A stretch of 64,000 bases of DNA from Morinoia aosen (taxonomy: Eukaryota > Arthropoda > Malacostraca > Amphipoda > Talitridae): assembly GCA_030386875.1 (NCBI GenBank), contig CM059576.1:16806058-16870057 (forward strand), given 5' to 3'. Under the pieces are notes generated by a model. It had not been told where the DNA came from. It searched no databases and saw only the letters and a list, made by a program, of their open reading frames with translations. A program made the translations under genes and the position numbers. Within the stretch, counting starts at the first letter, position 1. Each line of letters begins with the position of its first letter. Below are positions 11,901-21,921 of the stretch, one piece after another.

Positions 11901-14334
11901 GGCTGGTCCCCTCTCGAAGCGGCAAGTTCTCTCCACATTGTCGAAGATATTTGACCCTTTGGGTTTGTGTCTGCCGGTCACTGTTCGCGGTAAGATTTTG
12001 CTTCGAAAGATTTGGCAGACGGGGATATCGTGGGATGATGAGCTCCCTGACCCTCTTGATAAAGAGTGGAAAAAATTAGCTGTAGATCTCGAAAAGTTGC
12101 CTTCCGTGACTTTTGATCGTAAGACATGTTGCAGGGGAGACGAGGTAGATCTGGTGGTGTTTACCGATGCTTCGAAAGAGCTGTATGGGTGCTGTTTTTA
12201 TGTTCATGTCCCTTCTAAATCTAACACTTGCGTAGCTTCATCTAATTTGATATTTGCGAAGAGTAAAGTAGCCCCTTTGAAGTCAAAGTCCCTTCCTACT
12301 CTCGAATTGCTAGCCGTGTTCCTTGCATTCAAATGCTTGAACTCTATTTTGGAAGCTCTAAATGATGTAAGTGTGAGGTCGTTAACCTTTTGTGTAGACG
12401 CTCAAATTGTCTTATCGTGGATTCTCTCCAAAAACGTAAAGACAAAAACCATTTTTGCTCGAAATAGAGTAAGTGACATCTCTAACTTCCGAAAAGAGAT
12501 TCGTGACACCCATAACTTGCAGTGCCAATTTAGGTATATTCCCACAGACTTGAACCCTGCTGATTTCCTGACGCGGGGTTTGAGGGCCTCTGATTTTGCT
12601 CAAAAACTACAGAATTGGGTCCATCGCCCGGACTTCCTAGCGGCGGACCAAATTAGTTGGCCCGTTGGGGAATTACGTTGCCTTAGTGAAGCTACCAAAC
12701 TAATGACACATGCAGTTTCTAGTACTTACGAAACTGAACCTATCATACCTTCGAATAAGTTTTCCGACCTAAAAAAGCTATTGAAAGTTACCTCGCTTGT
12801 GATTTTGTTCATAGCAAAACTAAAAAAAGAATCGTTGTCTCTCTCTGACGCAATGCACCGAGGGAAGACTTACTGGATCAAACGTGAACAGAAGCTCGGG
12901 TTTGCCGAGGAAATTGAATACCTTGAAAGCCCTGCCCACAGAAGGTCTCTACCTAATCTGGTAAATAACTTGAACCTTTTCTTGGACAAAGAAGGTATTC
13001 TCCGCTCAAAGGGAAGGCTTGCCAAATGTTTAAAGTTTTCGTATGATGTCAAAAACCCAATTTTGTTGCCTAAAACTTCTTTTTTTACAGAATTAGTAGT
13101 TTGGGAGAGTCACTTGCATTGTAAGCACTTAGGTGTAGCCTCAACCTTGAATGTATGCCGTGGGAAGGCATTTTGGATTCCCCAGGGAAGAACGGTAGTT
13201 AAGCGAGTAATCGCTAAATGTATAACGTGTAGAAAGCTCAACAGTCTGCCGTTCCGCTATCCGAAGCGCACGGATTTTAATAAAGATAAAGTGAATTTTG
13301 TGATGCCGTATCAGCATACTGGCGTAGATTTTACCGGCCATTTTTGGGTAAAATTTGGCAACGAAGTCGTAAAAATGTATCTCCTCTTGTTTACTTGTTT
13401 GAAAATACGAGCCATACACTTGGAGCTCGTACCTGACCTCTCGTCCTCTAGTTTCCTTCTTGCCTTTGTAAAATTTTGCAACGCGTATTGTATCCCAGAT
13501 TGCATTTACAGTGATAACGCTTCCTCATTCTTGCAGGCTGCTTCTATATTTTCCGGCTCGAGTGTTGGTAACGAGTTCTCCGAATACTTGTTGCGAAATA
13601 ATATCAAACATCCTACAATTCCTTTGTATTCTGCTTGGGTGGGATCCGCCTGGGAGAGAATGATTAAAACTGTAAAATCATGCTTGAGAAAGTCTATTGG
13701 TCGTAAAAGAATGAACTACTTTGAATTCTCTTCTCTTCTGTCCGACGTACAGAACTCGGTTAACTCACGACCGTTAACTTACTCTGATAATGATCCTAAC
13801 TTTACAATAATCACGCCAAACTCTTTCCTTAAAATTCAGCCTAGTGGCAGTTTGTTTCTTAGTGTTCCTAATGAGAACTTTGTACCTGCAAATAAAAGCA
13901 ATTTGGTTTCCACTTTAGCTGTCCGAGAAGAGGTATTTGCCCACTTCAGGGACCTATGGTACTCGGACTATCTCTTGTCGTTGCGCGAGGGAAGTAAAGA
14001 TCTTTACGATGACCGGTGGGTAGATAAAATTAGGCCTGGCGATGTCGTGCTCATTGAAAGTGTTGTTAAGCCCCGTCCTTTCTGGCAGATGGGACGCGTA
14101 GCGAGGTTGCTCACTGGGGCAGATGGTGCGACGAGGAGTGCGGTGGTGGTGAGGCCCGATCGTTCTGAGGGCGTTTACTCTGTCTCCCACCTTTACCCTC
14201 TGGAATTGTCGCTGGCGACGGTTGCCCCCGATGAAGTGCCTTCACCGCAGAACTCCGTGGAAACCCTTCCAGAAGGAAGGCCTGTTAGAGCTGCCGCCCT
14301 TAAATGCAAGAATTTGTTGAAACAAGGCAATTGA
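8959..14334 (+). CDS. BEL/Pao gag-pol polyprotein (1791 aa)
   Basis: A single ORF starts at ATG 8959, 155 bp after the LTR. The Gag-like N-terminal third contains cysteine-rich zinc knuckles at about residues 345-415 (CKFC, CNMC and CKFCGKNNH motifs). An aspartic protease follows (LLDTGS, Asp near residue 457). Next come reverse transcriptase (DIKSAFLQ, then YVDN near 897), RNase H (FTDASK near 1070) and integrase. The integrase shows an HHCC-like finger (HCKHLG..CITC, about 1388-1420) and a DDE core (GVDFTGH, YSDNASS and WERMIK near 1458, 1519 and 1565). A DUF5641-like tail (RPGDVVLIE) closes it. The protein would be cut by its own protease; the YVDN form and domain order are those of BEL/Pao. 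The element looks whole. Confidence 0.93.
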   Translation: MAESSNVSVPALVRRRAVLKRKITMTLNALQVDSSEELAVSARESILAWLGEVKLLDKEIVDLMLNVEDSVDMSSSLQDEIDGQSSYEVDIKRELNLLSFRKENKKELPPSQNFEIKLPNLSCCTFSGEGTSGQEYFSFITQFQNVIGLRTNLSPCAKFTYLRTYLKGFALKLVTNLQVTDENYEVALSILESEFLDKEALIDSFFKKLLSLKPKFDPTYLQTKIFLSEVKCVLSDLKLYQIDLLSSFSSGKLISHIVFNKLPVPFQHELISKVANSYPSVQEIFDNAAEVVRSLNLRTRKTDFSQDRSVNQAESGKSPSANPSYFKPVLTNSNVASGKTEYRNYCKFCSSNNHSMVNCSKYRSFSERRDRCNELKLCNMCTSSKHSRTQCNKKLDYACKFCGKNNHIAAMCAAKSPVSSNYCLNHSQDFSGRYLLPSLTITVSRGNRKTRVRCLLDTGSQRSYISGKALDRIKFPTDRLQRSYLVNSFLESGYRSFSEVSIAVDLTDKSGTLQLPVLVDDDFNLSFTIDCLTDALSNVKGYGLADNGLCNSDTVMLEGLLGVDAIQYLNLSVVKCMYGSAFRYEGGIIPFGNIENFLTRKQVEKKNLTESKSLDRDENVDSSLVNFVLDPTAVPLDPIPSIMPDNMVEGHLENLFKVESLGISDQSGSSVDQEQIQKFCSSIEFLDNKYHVDLPWYEDRVGNVKPNFNVAKAVLDKVTTRLDLNGLLSDYRDQFDKQVSDGILEKLDLSKIDVSKHVWIPHRPVIKTEAQVTTKIRPVLNCSLKIGNTPSLNQAAYPGVDLLQKLLGLLIRIRLDDFLVTADIKSAFLQIRLKSDADKNRFSILLKAEDGTLMAYRYTTLVFGFVSSPFILNYIIKHHLAQFPDDSSKKILKTNFYVDNVFFTGNSADSLEELYEVFKDRMLRGGIELRSWASNNPCLNEVFKNDGTCVSHGCDYERVLGYRFFPDADELRLAGVDVTSQAGPLSKRQVLSTLSKIFDPLGLCLPVTVRGKILLRKIWQTGISWDDELPDPLDKEWKKLAVDLEKLPSVTFDRKTCCRGDEVDLVVFTDASKELYGCCFYVHVPSKSNTCVASSNLIFAKSKVAPLKSKSLPTLELLAVFLAFKCLNSILEALNDVSVRSLTFCVDAQIVLSWILSKNVKTKTIFARNRVSDISNFRKEIRDTHNLQCQFRYIPTDLNPADFLTRGLRASDFAQKLQNWVHRPDFLAADQISWPVGELRCLSEATKLMTHAVSSTYETEPIIPSNKFSDLKKLLKVTSLVILFIAKLKKESLSLSDAMHRGKTYWIKREQKLGFAEEIEYLESPAHRRSLPNLVNNLNLFLDKEGILRSKGRLAKCLKFSYDVKNPILLPKTSFFTELVVWESHLHCKHLGVASTLNVCRGKAFWIPQGRTVVKRVIAKCITCRKLNSLPFRYPKRTDFNKDKVNFVMPYQHTGVDFTGHFWVKFGNEVVKMYLLLFTCLKIRAIHLELVPDLSSSSFLLAFVKFCNAYCIPDCIYSDNASSFLQAASIFSGSSVGNEFSEYLLRNNIKHPTIPLYSAWVGSAWERMIKTVKSCLRKSIGRKRMNYFEFSSLLSDVQNSVNSRPLTYSDNDPNFTIITPNSFLKIQPSGSLFLSVPNENFVPANKSNLVSTLAVREEVFAHFRDLWYSDYLLSLREGSKDLYDDRWVDKIRPGDVVLIESVVKPRPFWQMGRVARLLTGADGATRSAVVVRPDRSEGVYSVSHLYPLELSLATVAPDEVPSPQNSVETLPEGRPVRAAALKCKNLLKQGN

Positions 14335-14361
14335 AAATTGCCTTCTCTGTCCCGGGGAGTG

Positions 14362-15695
14362 TGTGAGAAATTTTGGGGCGCGCTGTGAAGGCCTCTCGTC
14401 AACAAAGTTCCTCACTTCGACCGTGGTCTTCTTTAACAAAGCAGTCAGGCAGAGAGAGAGATCTCGGCAGCAAGTGCCGTTGTGCTCCTCTATTATTATG
14501 TTCCTTTTCCTTTCTTTTGCTTACTTTTTTGTTTAAACGGTGCCGTTATTTCATTTTGATTATTTAAGTAATGCATGTTCGTGCTCCTGACCAGTCCAGT
14601 GATTAGTTCTAGTAAAGCCCGTTGGTGGGCTTTCAAGGTTTTGCCTTGATGGCGTATTAGCCGTAACCTTAACCCATAAACTTTAACGTGCCCAAGGGCC
14701 ACTTAACCTTTACCTTGAACTTTAACGTGCCCTAGGGCCACTTAACCTTTACCTTGAACTTTAACGTGCCCAAGGGCCACTTAACCTTTACCTTGAACTT
14801 TAACGTGCCCAAGGGCCACTTAACCTTTACCTTGAACTTTAACGTGCCCAAGGGCCACTTAACCTTTACCTTGAACTTTAACGAGCCCAAGGGTCACTTA
14901 ACCTTTACCTTGAACTTTAACGTGCCCAAGGGCCACTTAACCTTTACCTTGAACTTTAACGTGCCCAAGGGCCACTTAACCTTTACCTTGAACTTTAACG
15001 TGCCCAAGGGCCACTTAACTATTAACCTTAACGTGCCCACGGGACAATTAATCTTAGAACGCGCCTTAAGGCTATTTAACTGCTTATGTAGACTAGGGTA
15101 GTTCGTAACTTTAATCGCATGCCTGCGCTGGACTGGCACCTTATACTGATTTCCTCTTTAAATCTCTGAAAGCCGTAGGGCTCTTCTTCGGCATAAAATA
15201 AAGTGAGTATGTGTCGAAGGTTGCCTCATAAACGAAATTGAAAATTGACGAACAGTTCTCTTTGAGATTATTTCTCCGAATTGAATTTCTTTACTCTTCT
15301 TTAGGAAGAATCAACCTTCATGTAATCTCCTGCCGCCTCCGCTGCATCAGCGTATGTTGCTGGTTTTTTAATGTCTTCACCTTGTGGGAAAGAGCAAGGC
15401 CAAAAAAAGTTTAAAGCCTTCGTTGCATTTCTCGGTAAGAGTTAACTTTTGCGATACAGAGTATAATCTGATGTCATACGTTTCATATTACATGAGCCTA
15501 GTTCTTTATTAGATCTTTAATCTATTGTTAAATCCTTTTCACAGTTGTGTTGGTTCGTTCGCGCTCGCCTAGTCCTTGTTCTTGTTCCTCGTTCCTGTTG
15601 ACTGCGAGAACTGCGACGCGCCTTATGTAGCCGAAGAATTCTTCTTAATAAAAGGATAAAGATTCTGTACGAGTCATTCTTATCTTGTTCCAACA
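14362..15695 (+). repeat. 3' LTR of the BEL/Pao element
   Basis: 1334 bp, the same as the 5' LTR apart from about four substitutions and 39 extra bases. Its tandem array (from about 14679) has nine units against eight. It follows the gag-pol stop by 27 bp, with a short G-rich stretch (CCCGGGGAG) just before it as the weak candidate polypurine tract. Confidence 0.9.
14679..15029. repeat. 39-bp tandem array in the 3' LTR (9 units)
   Basis: Same unit as the 5' LTR array, with one unit more. Since LTRs are identical when they insert, this is a unit gain or loss since insertion (or an assembly effect). It accounts for the full 39-bp length difference between the LTRs. Confidence 0.85.
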
Positions 15696-15699
15696 CATA

Positions 15700-16010
15700 A
15701 TTAATTAAGCACTTCTAATAAAAATTTGCCCGGCATTATTTCTTCCATTGTAGCGCAGCAACGTATTTAGAAAAACTTTCAACTAAATTATAGTACCATA
15801 AATCCACAAACCATTTGAAATGCCCCCCACAAATTTCCAATAAATTCCCAGATAACAAACTAGTTATAAAAAATTTTCAATTTCACACCTTCCACTTTTA
15901 AGCTACAGTGAATAATTATGAGGCAATTACCTTACACCTGTTTCTAGATATACGTAGATTTTGTTTTAAAATCTAGTCGCCATTGCGCTCGATTCAATGG
16001 CCGCCAATGT
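15700..16010. other. intergenic DNA between the BEL/Pao element and the LINE
   Basis: About 310 bp of AT-rich DNA with no supported feature. It is the left flank of the LINE insertion. Confidence 0.4.
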
Positions 16011-16022
16011 GGTATTGTTGTT
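16011..16022. repeat. LINE target-site duplication, left copy
   Basis: GGTATTGTTGTT, repeated exactly at 22060-22071. The two copies bracket the LINE precisely and define both of its ends. Confidence 0.85.
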
Positions 16023-16349
16023 CTTCTTCTTGATCGGGGTGAGGCCTTGTTGAGACCTCTTAAAGTCACAGATCTTCTCAGCTGGAAGACCGTTGGACCT
16101 GAGAACCTTTGGATGAAGCTAGTCCAATGGTGGTGACCGTCTTGCACGGTTGAAATTTGACACTGGCAGAGAGCAGCAGCAAGTGTCTGACATACACATT
16201 TAGGTATATTGGGCAGAAAACATTTCAGTTTCAACAATGAAAATTCACAGAATTAATTGTTTTATCAACATCTCATGTTTTTTTTTTTTAAATCATACTT
16301 TTAATGTTATCAAACTAAATTTACACATTGTTTTATGATATTCTATGTT

Positions 16350-19300
16350 CTATAGGGATAGCAATCGACCAGTTGAACATAAAAAGCTTGCTAATGCGTA
16401 CATGACTCTCCTTTCAACATATACAGGCCTCTCTCCACATCCCAAAACATTTCCTATGTCAAATGCAACGTTCAGGCCATTACACACGTCCTTAAACTTT
16501 TTACGAGGAGCTATATATTTCTGGCACTCAAACAAAAAATGAGAAACTGATTCAGGGCAGTCACAAGTGGTGCACATTGGGGTAGGGCTCATGTTAAATC
16601 TATACAGATGTGCCAGGACTCCAACGTGCCCCATTCTTAGTCGACCAACAACACATTCAAGCTGGCGAGAGGGGAGCATGAACCAAGGTCTGCTAATAGG
16701 TTTATTCTGCATATCTGACAGAAATTTCCCTTTGCCGGTTCTCTGCACATTAGACTTCCATTGAATTGTCCAGCATTCCAGGAATCTCTTCTTCAAAATA
16801 GACAGCACCTCTTCATAATGGAGATAGGTCCACACTGATTTTTCATTGTTATGCCCCACTTTTGCAGTTTTATCTGCAACCTCATTTCCATGGATTCCAC
16901 AATGTGCTGGAATCCACTGTAGTCTAACCTGGCCTTGTAGGTCTTGTATTAACATTTGTATTTCATGGCAAAAATTCCTATAAGATGGAGTTAAAACATT
17001 ACTTATTATACTCAGTGCTGAAAGTGAGTCACTTAGAACAACGGTTTTCCCCAACCAATGTTTATTCAGTCTAACATAACGCAGAGCTTGTAGTATAGCA
17101 AATAGCTCTGCTCCAACTACAGAATGATTAGGATTCATTAACCAAGCAGTTGACTTGTTCTGAACAGGTAGGTACATAGCTGCTGCAACAGAACCATCTG
17201 TTTTGGACCCATCTGTATATATGACATTGAAATCAGGATATTTACACTCAAGAAAATCAGTAAACAGATCATTAACAGTTACAACAGAAGGGTACTTAAA
17301 ACTAGGACAGCACAATGATATCACATGAGAAATGTCAACATTTGGACACACTAAAGGAATATGTGGACTCCGTGACAAATGCAGATGTTGGAGATTTAAG
17401 GCACGCCACAGGTTTGAATATCTGTATGAATATGTTTCTGATGGCCTGTTACTTGCAAGTGCCAAGGTTGAATTCAACTCTTTAGCACCTACCGGACCTC
17501 CAACAACGCGCAAGCACCATTTCATATAAAGGAACTGAAGATACAGCCTTAATGGCATCATAAATGCTTCCACCTCCATAGAGCTGACAGGAGTTGTCCT
17601 GCGTGCTCCCAGCATATACCTCAAAGCAGCGTTTTGTATAACATTAAATGATTTCATATAAGATTCTGGAAACTCTGGGAACACCACATGGCCATATACC
17701 AACTTGCTACGAATAAATGACACATATAAATTTCGCAAAACTTTACGAGATGATCCCCAAGAAACACCTGCCAGAGCTTTCATAATTTGCAACCTGCGCA
17801 TACATTCTGCTTTAACGTACTTTATATGTGGTTGCAGTGTTAATTTGGGTGCATCAAAGATCACCCCTAATACTTTTTGCTGGTTAATATTCTTAAACTG
17901 GTGGTTTAGCAATTTCAGGCTAATGTGTGGTATAAGTTTCTTTGAAGTAAAGACTTGGTATGAACATTTACATGGGTTAATTGACAATTTCCATTTTTGG
18001 AGCCACACAGATAACACATTTAAATATTTTTGTAAATTTCTCTGTACTTGAGCAAGTGATGATCCACAAGACAATAATGTTATGTCATCTGCATATGAAA
18101 TAACTCTCACTCCATTAAATTGGGGGATGTCACACAGCATTACATTAAATAAGATAGGGCTCAGTACTGCTCCCTGCGGCAAGCCACACTCTAAAACTTT
18201 ATCCGACGAGTATTCACTGTTAACACGAACTCTTACAGTGCGTCCCATCAAGTATGACCTTATCCAGCTCACAGTGCGTACATCACATCCTAAATGTAAC
18301 AATTTGAATAGCAATCCTGCATGCCAAACACAATCATAGGCACTTTCTAGATCGAGATACACTGATACACAATACATCCTATTACATAGAGAATAAGAAA
18401 TAGATTGATACATAAGAGCATGAGCATCATTGGTTGATCTCCCCTTCCGAAATCCTGTTTGAAAACAGTTAAAGACATGTCCGGACTCCAAGAGATGTTC
18501 CAGTCGGTTTTTGACAAGCCTTTCCATCAACTTACCAACACAGGGTAACAATGTGATAGGTCGATAACCTTCAACAGTGGAATGATCCTTATTAGGCTTC
18601 TTAATTGGGCAAATGATACCCACTTTCCACTTATCTGGGACAGATGCGGAGAAGAAACTTGTGTTGTACAAGTCAAGTAGCTCCTCCACTGAAGCTTCAG
18701 GGAGATGTTGCAAAAAGATGTTTGAGATTCTATCATATCCCGGACTGGTTTGCCTGAGATTTCTAACTGCTTGAGTTATTTCTCCTTTGGTGAATGGTGA
18801 ATTATATTCAGATTCAATAATCTGTTCTGTCAACATGCTGGAAACTTTTCCCATGGTGAGCTGTGAGTTTCTATCAGCTGTATCAATTTTATGTCTAGTA
18901 AAGTGCTCAAGCAGTTTTTCAGCCTTACTTGTAGCAGAGTCGTTGATTTCTCCAACTGGTACTGAGGGGATTGTGCTATGACTTCCCTTCATTGAGCGGA
19001 TAGTCTGCCACACTCTTCCAACTGGGGTGTTGGCATCTAGAGAGTTGGAATATTTTTGCCAACTTTCCATTTTTTTCTTCTTTATTATATTTTTGGCAAT
19101 TGCTGCAGCACGACGAAAGCTTATGAGATTTTCCAATGTTGGTGACTTTGCAAGGATACTTTGAGCCTTCCGTCTCCTTGCAACTGCTTTTGAGCATTCA
19201 CCATCCCACCATGGAGTGCTTCTACGACATCTGATGGTGCCTGCAGTCTGCGGGATATGGTCAACTGATGCAGCTAATATTCTTGAGGCAAGTGCATCAT

Positions 19301-20150
19301 ATAATGCTTCAGCAGAGGTAGGCTTGGTTCCATCATATTTAGATTTTTGTAGTGAAATCTTCCACTCAGGCCAATTTGCTTCTTTGAATTTCCACCGCTG
19401 TTGACCTTTGACATCACACTTACTAACAGAAACATTAAAACAACATTCAATAGGAAAATGGTCACTGCCTAAGTCTGGACCTCCGGTCAACTGACCACAA
19501 TTTAAGAGATTCATTGAAACAAGACACAGATCTAGAGTGGATGTAGTGCCAACCCGTTTGTCTATATAGGTAGGCAAATCAGGGGGATTTAAGACCCCAA
19601 CAGGGCATTGATCTAGTATACTTAATAAACTCTGACCAGTTTGATTTAATCTCATCCTATGATCCCACATAGGAGAGTGGGCATTGTAATCACCTATCAT
19701 AACAAATTCACTGTTTAATTGTGAAAGGTAATGCATAAATTCTGAGGCCATTACATTGCAATTAGGATTGTACACATTAATCACATCTATACAACCCAAA
19801 CTTGTACACACCTCAATTGCTTGCAACTCAAGTTTACCCTGTTGGCATAGATTCAGAGGTTTTATCTTAAAAGGTATATCTCTTCGTACCAAGATGCCCA
19901 AGCCCCCTCTGTTCCCATTTTGTCGATGATGCCAAATGCTCTGATACCCCACAAATTTAGGCTCACGAGAATAAATCCAAGTTTCACATAGACATACAAC
20001 ATCTGGTTTTTTGGTGTACAAATACAGCTTAAGCTCAGACAACCTATCACGTAGCCCATTACAGTTGAATTGATATAAAAGTAACTTTTTTTCTGTTGCA
20101 GAATTTCTTAGCAATTTCTGGTCCACGATCTTGAATGGCCTATTTACCAT
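16350..20150 (-). CDS. LINE ORF2: endonuclease-reverse transcriptase-RNase H (1266 aa)
   Basis: The N-terminal AP-like endonuclease spans about residues 22-240 (QFNCNGLRD, GDYNAHSPMWDH, SDHFPIE). Reverse transcriptase follows at about 480-760, with KPNKDHSTVEGYRPITLL, YLDLESAYD and the catalytic SYADDITLL near residue 687. RNase H lies near 970-1110 (YTDGSK, GAELFAIL, SDSLSAL, HCGIHGNEVADK). A C-terminal cysteine motif (CTTC..H..C) is near 1190. All active-site motifs are present and the frame is unbroken, so the enzyme could be functional. It nicks target DNA and primes cDNA synthesis there. Its ATG overlaps the ORF1 stop by 11 bases (ATGGTAAATAG, 20150-20140), suggesting translational coupling or re-initiation. 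Confidence 0.92.
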   Translation of the reverse strand: MVNRPFKIVDQKLLRNSATEKKLLLYQFNCNGLRDRLSELKLYLYTKKPDVVCLCETWIYSREPKFVGYQSIWHHRQNGNRGGLGILVRRDIPFKIKPLNLCQQGKLELQAIEVCTSLGCIDVINVYNPNCNVMASEFMHYLSQLNSEFVMIGDYNAHSPMWDHRMRLNQTGQSLLSILDQCPVGVLNPPDLPTYIDKRVGTTSTLDLCLVSMNLLNCGQLTGGPDLGSDHFPIECCFNVSVSKCDVKGQQRWKFKEANWPEWKISLQKSKYDGTKPTSAEALYDALASRILAASVDHIPQTAGTIRCRRSTPWWDGECSKAVARRRKAQSILAKSPTLENLISFRRAAAIAKNIIKKKKMESWQKYSNSLDANTPVGRVWQTIRSMKGSHSTIPSVPVGEINDSATSKAEKLLEHFTRHKIDTADRNSQLTMGKVSSMLTEQIIESEYNSPFTKGEITQAVRNLRQTSPGYDRISNIFLQHLPEASVEELLDLYNTSFFSASVPDKWKVGIICPIKKPNKDHSTVEGYRPITLLPCVGKLMERLVKNRLEHLLESGHVFNCFQTGFRKGRSTNDAHALMYQSISYSLCNRMYCVSVYLDLESAYDCVWHAGLLFKLLHLGCDVRTVSWIRSYLMGRTVRVRVNSEYSSDKVLECGLPQGAVLSPILFNVMLCDIPQFNGVRVISYADDITLLSCGSSLAQVQRNLQKYLNVLSVWLQKWKLSINPCKCSYQVFTSKKLIPHISLKLLNHQFKNINQQKVLGVIFDAPKLTLQPHIKYVKAECMRRLQIMKALAGVSWGSSRKVLRNLYVSFIRSKLVYGHVVFPEFPESYMKSFNVIQNAALRYMLGARRTTPVSSMEVEAFMMPLRLYLQFLYMKWCLRVVGGPVGAKELNSTLALASNRPSETYSYRYSNLWRALNLQHLHLSRSPHIPLVCPNVDISHVISLCCPSFKYPSVVTVNDLFTDFLECKYPDFNVIYTDGSKTDGSVAAAMYLPVQNKSTAWLMNPNHSVVGAELFAILQALRYVRLNKHWLGKTVVLSDSLSALSIISNVLTPSYRNFCHEIQMLIQDLQGQVRLQWIPAHCGIHGNEVADKTAKVGHNNEKSVWTYLHYEEVLSILKKRFLECWTIQWKSNVQRTGKGKFLSDMQNKPISRPWFMLPSRQLECVVGRLRMGHVGVLAHLYRFNMSPTPMCTTCDCPESVSHFLFECQKYIAPRKKFKDVCNGLNVAFDIGNVLGCGERPVYVERRVMYALASFLCSTGRLLSL

Positions 20151-21921
20151 TTTTCTTCTTTGCTCTGCTTAAGGGCTGCCTGTTTGAGAATGAATTCTTG
20201 GTTCCTTGACACTTGGTTTTAGGATCTTGATTCTTCATTGAAACTCCTTGAGGAGGGTTAGTTTCTTTTGATTTTTCAACTTGTTTACAAATTTTCGGAG
20301 TATCAGTTCCTCTCTTTGATGTTTGCGCTATGTTTTCTTCCAATGTTGGCTCAGCAGCAATGGTCTCTCTCAAATGGTATTCATTTAGGATGGTTTCCCC
20401 AGTTTTGGGGCCGAAGTGGTTTCTGATCATACCAAGAATTAGTAGATCTTTTTCTCTTTTGTTCTCCAAGGACAAGTTTACTGAAAAAATTTCCAAAAGA
20501 AATTTTCCTAATTTGAAGAAGATTTTCTCTAGCACACTGTCAACAAGTATTTCACACTTTTCCATGATCTCTGCTTCCTGGAGTACTGGATCTTGATTTT
20601 TTGAGCGCTCCAAAGCTACGGCTTGATCGGTTGCACCACCAAGTGCAGAAGCGTAAGTCTTAGGTTTATTTGGGATTCTTCTGGGTATGTAATAGGATCC
20701 TTGAGTCTGATGAACTTCAACTTCAACATCAACGGTGTTTGGTCTTGATTTGTCTGAAATGTCTGCTACTGATGTCCTCATTTCTGGTAGTTGATGTTGT
20801 GATTGAGACTGTATTGTGCTCTGCTGTGATATTTCAAAGTCTCCCTGTCCAGTCTTCTGCAGTAATGCACTTCTTGCTTCATTGAATGAGAAGCCCTCTT
20901 TCATGAGTTGTTGTAGCTTTGAAGCATCTTGCACGTACCTGCATTCACGTGAGCTAGCCACATGCGGGCCCTGGCAGTTAGCACACTTTGGGGAACCAGC
21001 CTCACATTTCTCTTTTAGATGATTGCCACCACATACCAGACATCGCTGAGTTGCTGAGCATTCACTTGCAAGGTGCCCTAGTCTCTGGCAACGGTAGCAC
21101 CTTAGTGGAGGTGGCACAAAAGGTCTCACCTGGAATGACACGAGGTCAATTTTTAGGGACCGTGGCAGGTATGGCCCTGCAACTGCAACCTTGATTGAGA
21201 GCGATGGCTCTTTCTTACCACTACTGAATTTGTTTAACCTATAGAGACGCAGAACAGTGTAGCCCTCACATTTCACCGATGGAAGCAGCTCTTCAGGGTC
21301 TAACTCTGTATCAATTGGCCCAATGACCCCAAAGCTAACCTCTCCTACATCCATAGAAGGCTGATAGCACTGAACAGCAAACTTCCCAATGTGATCCACT
21401 GATATAAGGTCTCCAATACCAGCAGCATCCACACTAAGAAACTCCACTGCAACAATGTTCCTCCGCTTGTTCACTCTAACATCCTTGACTGTGGAATAGT
21501 CAAGAATATCCTTCAGCCCTCTTGCTAGGTTCAGCGGATCCAGGGTTATTTTCTTCTCATCTGCTCCAAGATATGTTCCATTTGATGCTTGCGGTTGTGC
21601 AATAAGCACGGTTGTGCCAGCTCCCTGAGACACAAGAGTCTTGTTAGCAGGGAAAGATTTCTGGAAGTTTTGCCTCACCTTTTTTGTTACGTCTTCCGCA
21701 GTATCACTTACATCTGATTCCACTCTGCCTCTTGGTCTCTTGGAGCGCCTGTTAGGCTCAAACCATGAGCCAGCTACGGCCGATTCGTTGGCGTCCATTT
21801 GTTCTGTGGAACTATCTTCGCTTGACGGTGGTTCTCGATCATTGATCTCTAGCATTGCCGGCGTTATCACCGGCTCTTCTTCTGCAGTAGATAGATTGCT
21901 TCTATTTTTCACAGAAGCCAT
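20140..21921 (-). CDS. LINE ORF1: nucleic-acid-binding protein with CCHC knuckles (593 aa)
   Basis: The acidic and basic N-terminal region ends near residue 110 (RRSKRPRGR). It is followed by a PRE/RRM-like middle segment and three cysteine knuckles around residues 275-325 (CYRCQRLGHLASEC, CLVCGGNH and CANCQGPH motifs). It has a lysine-rich tail (SRAKKKNGK). Such ORF1 proteins bind element RNA and form the RNP for target-primed reverse transcription. Its stop overlaps the ORF2 start. The ATG at 21921 lies 138 bases from the element's 5' end. Confidence 0.88.
   Translation of the reverse strand: MASVKNRSNLSTAEEEPVITPAMLEINDREPPSSEDSSTEQMDANESAVAGSWFEPNRRSKRPRGRVESDVSDTAEDVTKKVRQNFQKSFPANKTLVSQGAGTTVLIAQPQASNGTYLGADEKKITLDPLNLARGLKDILDYSTVKDVRVNKRRNIVAVEFLSVDAAGIGDLISVDHIGKFAVQCYQPSMDVGEVSFGVIGPIDTELDPEELLPSVKCEGYTVLRLYRLNKFSSGKKEPSLSIKVAVAGPYLPRSLKIDLVSFQVRPFVPPPLRCYRCQRLGHLASECSATQRCLVCGGNHLKEKCEAGSPKCANCQGPHVASSRECRYVQDASKLQQLMKEGFSFNEARSALLQKTGQGDFEISQQSTIQSQSQHQLPEMRTSVADISDKSRPNTVDVEVEVHQTQGSYYIPRRIPNKPKTYASALGGATDQAVALERSKNQDPVLQEAEIMEKCEILVDSVLEKIFFKLGKFLLEIFSVNLSLENKREKDLLILGMIRNHFGPKTGETILNEYHLRETIAAEPTLEENIAQTSKRGTDTPKICKQVEKSKETNPPQGVSMKNQDPKTKCQGTKNSFSNRQPLSRAKKKNGK

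Larger units (their letters stand above)
7509..15695 (+). mobile_element. BEL/Pao LTR retrotransposon, whole-looking
   Basis: A complete 8.2-kb element: 5' LTR, short leader, one long gag-pol ORF, 3' LTR. The LTRs start TGTGAG and end CCAACA. The flanks carry CATA (ACATA if one shared base is counted) at 7504-7508 and 15695-15699, as expected for a target-site duplication. Between the LTRs I count only about four single-base differences plus one repeat unit of copy-number difference, so the insertion is young. The gag-pol frame is open throughout. Domain order PR-RT-RNase H-IN and a C-terminal DUF5641-like segment fit the BEL/Pao group. No envelope-like ORF is seen. It is reported as a genomic resident only. 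Confidence 0.92.
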
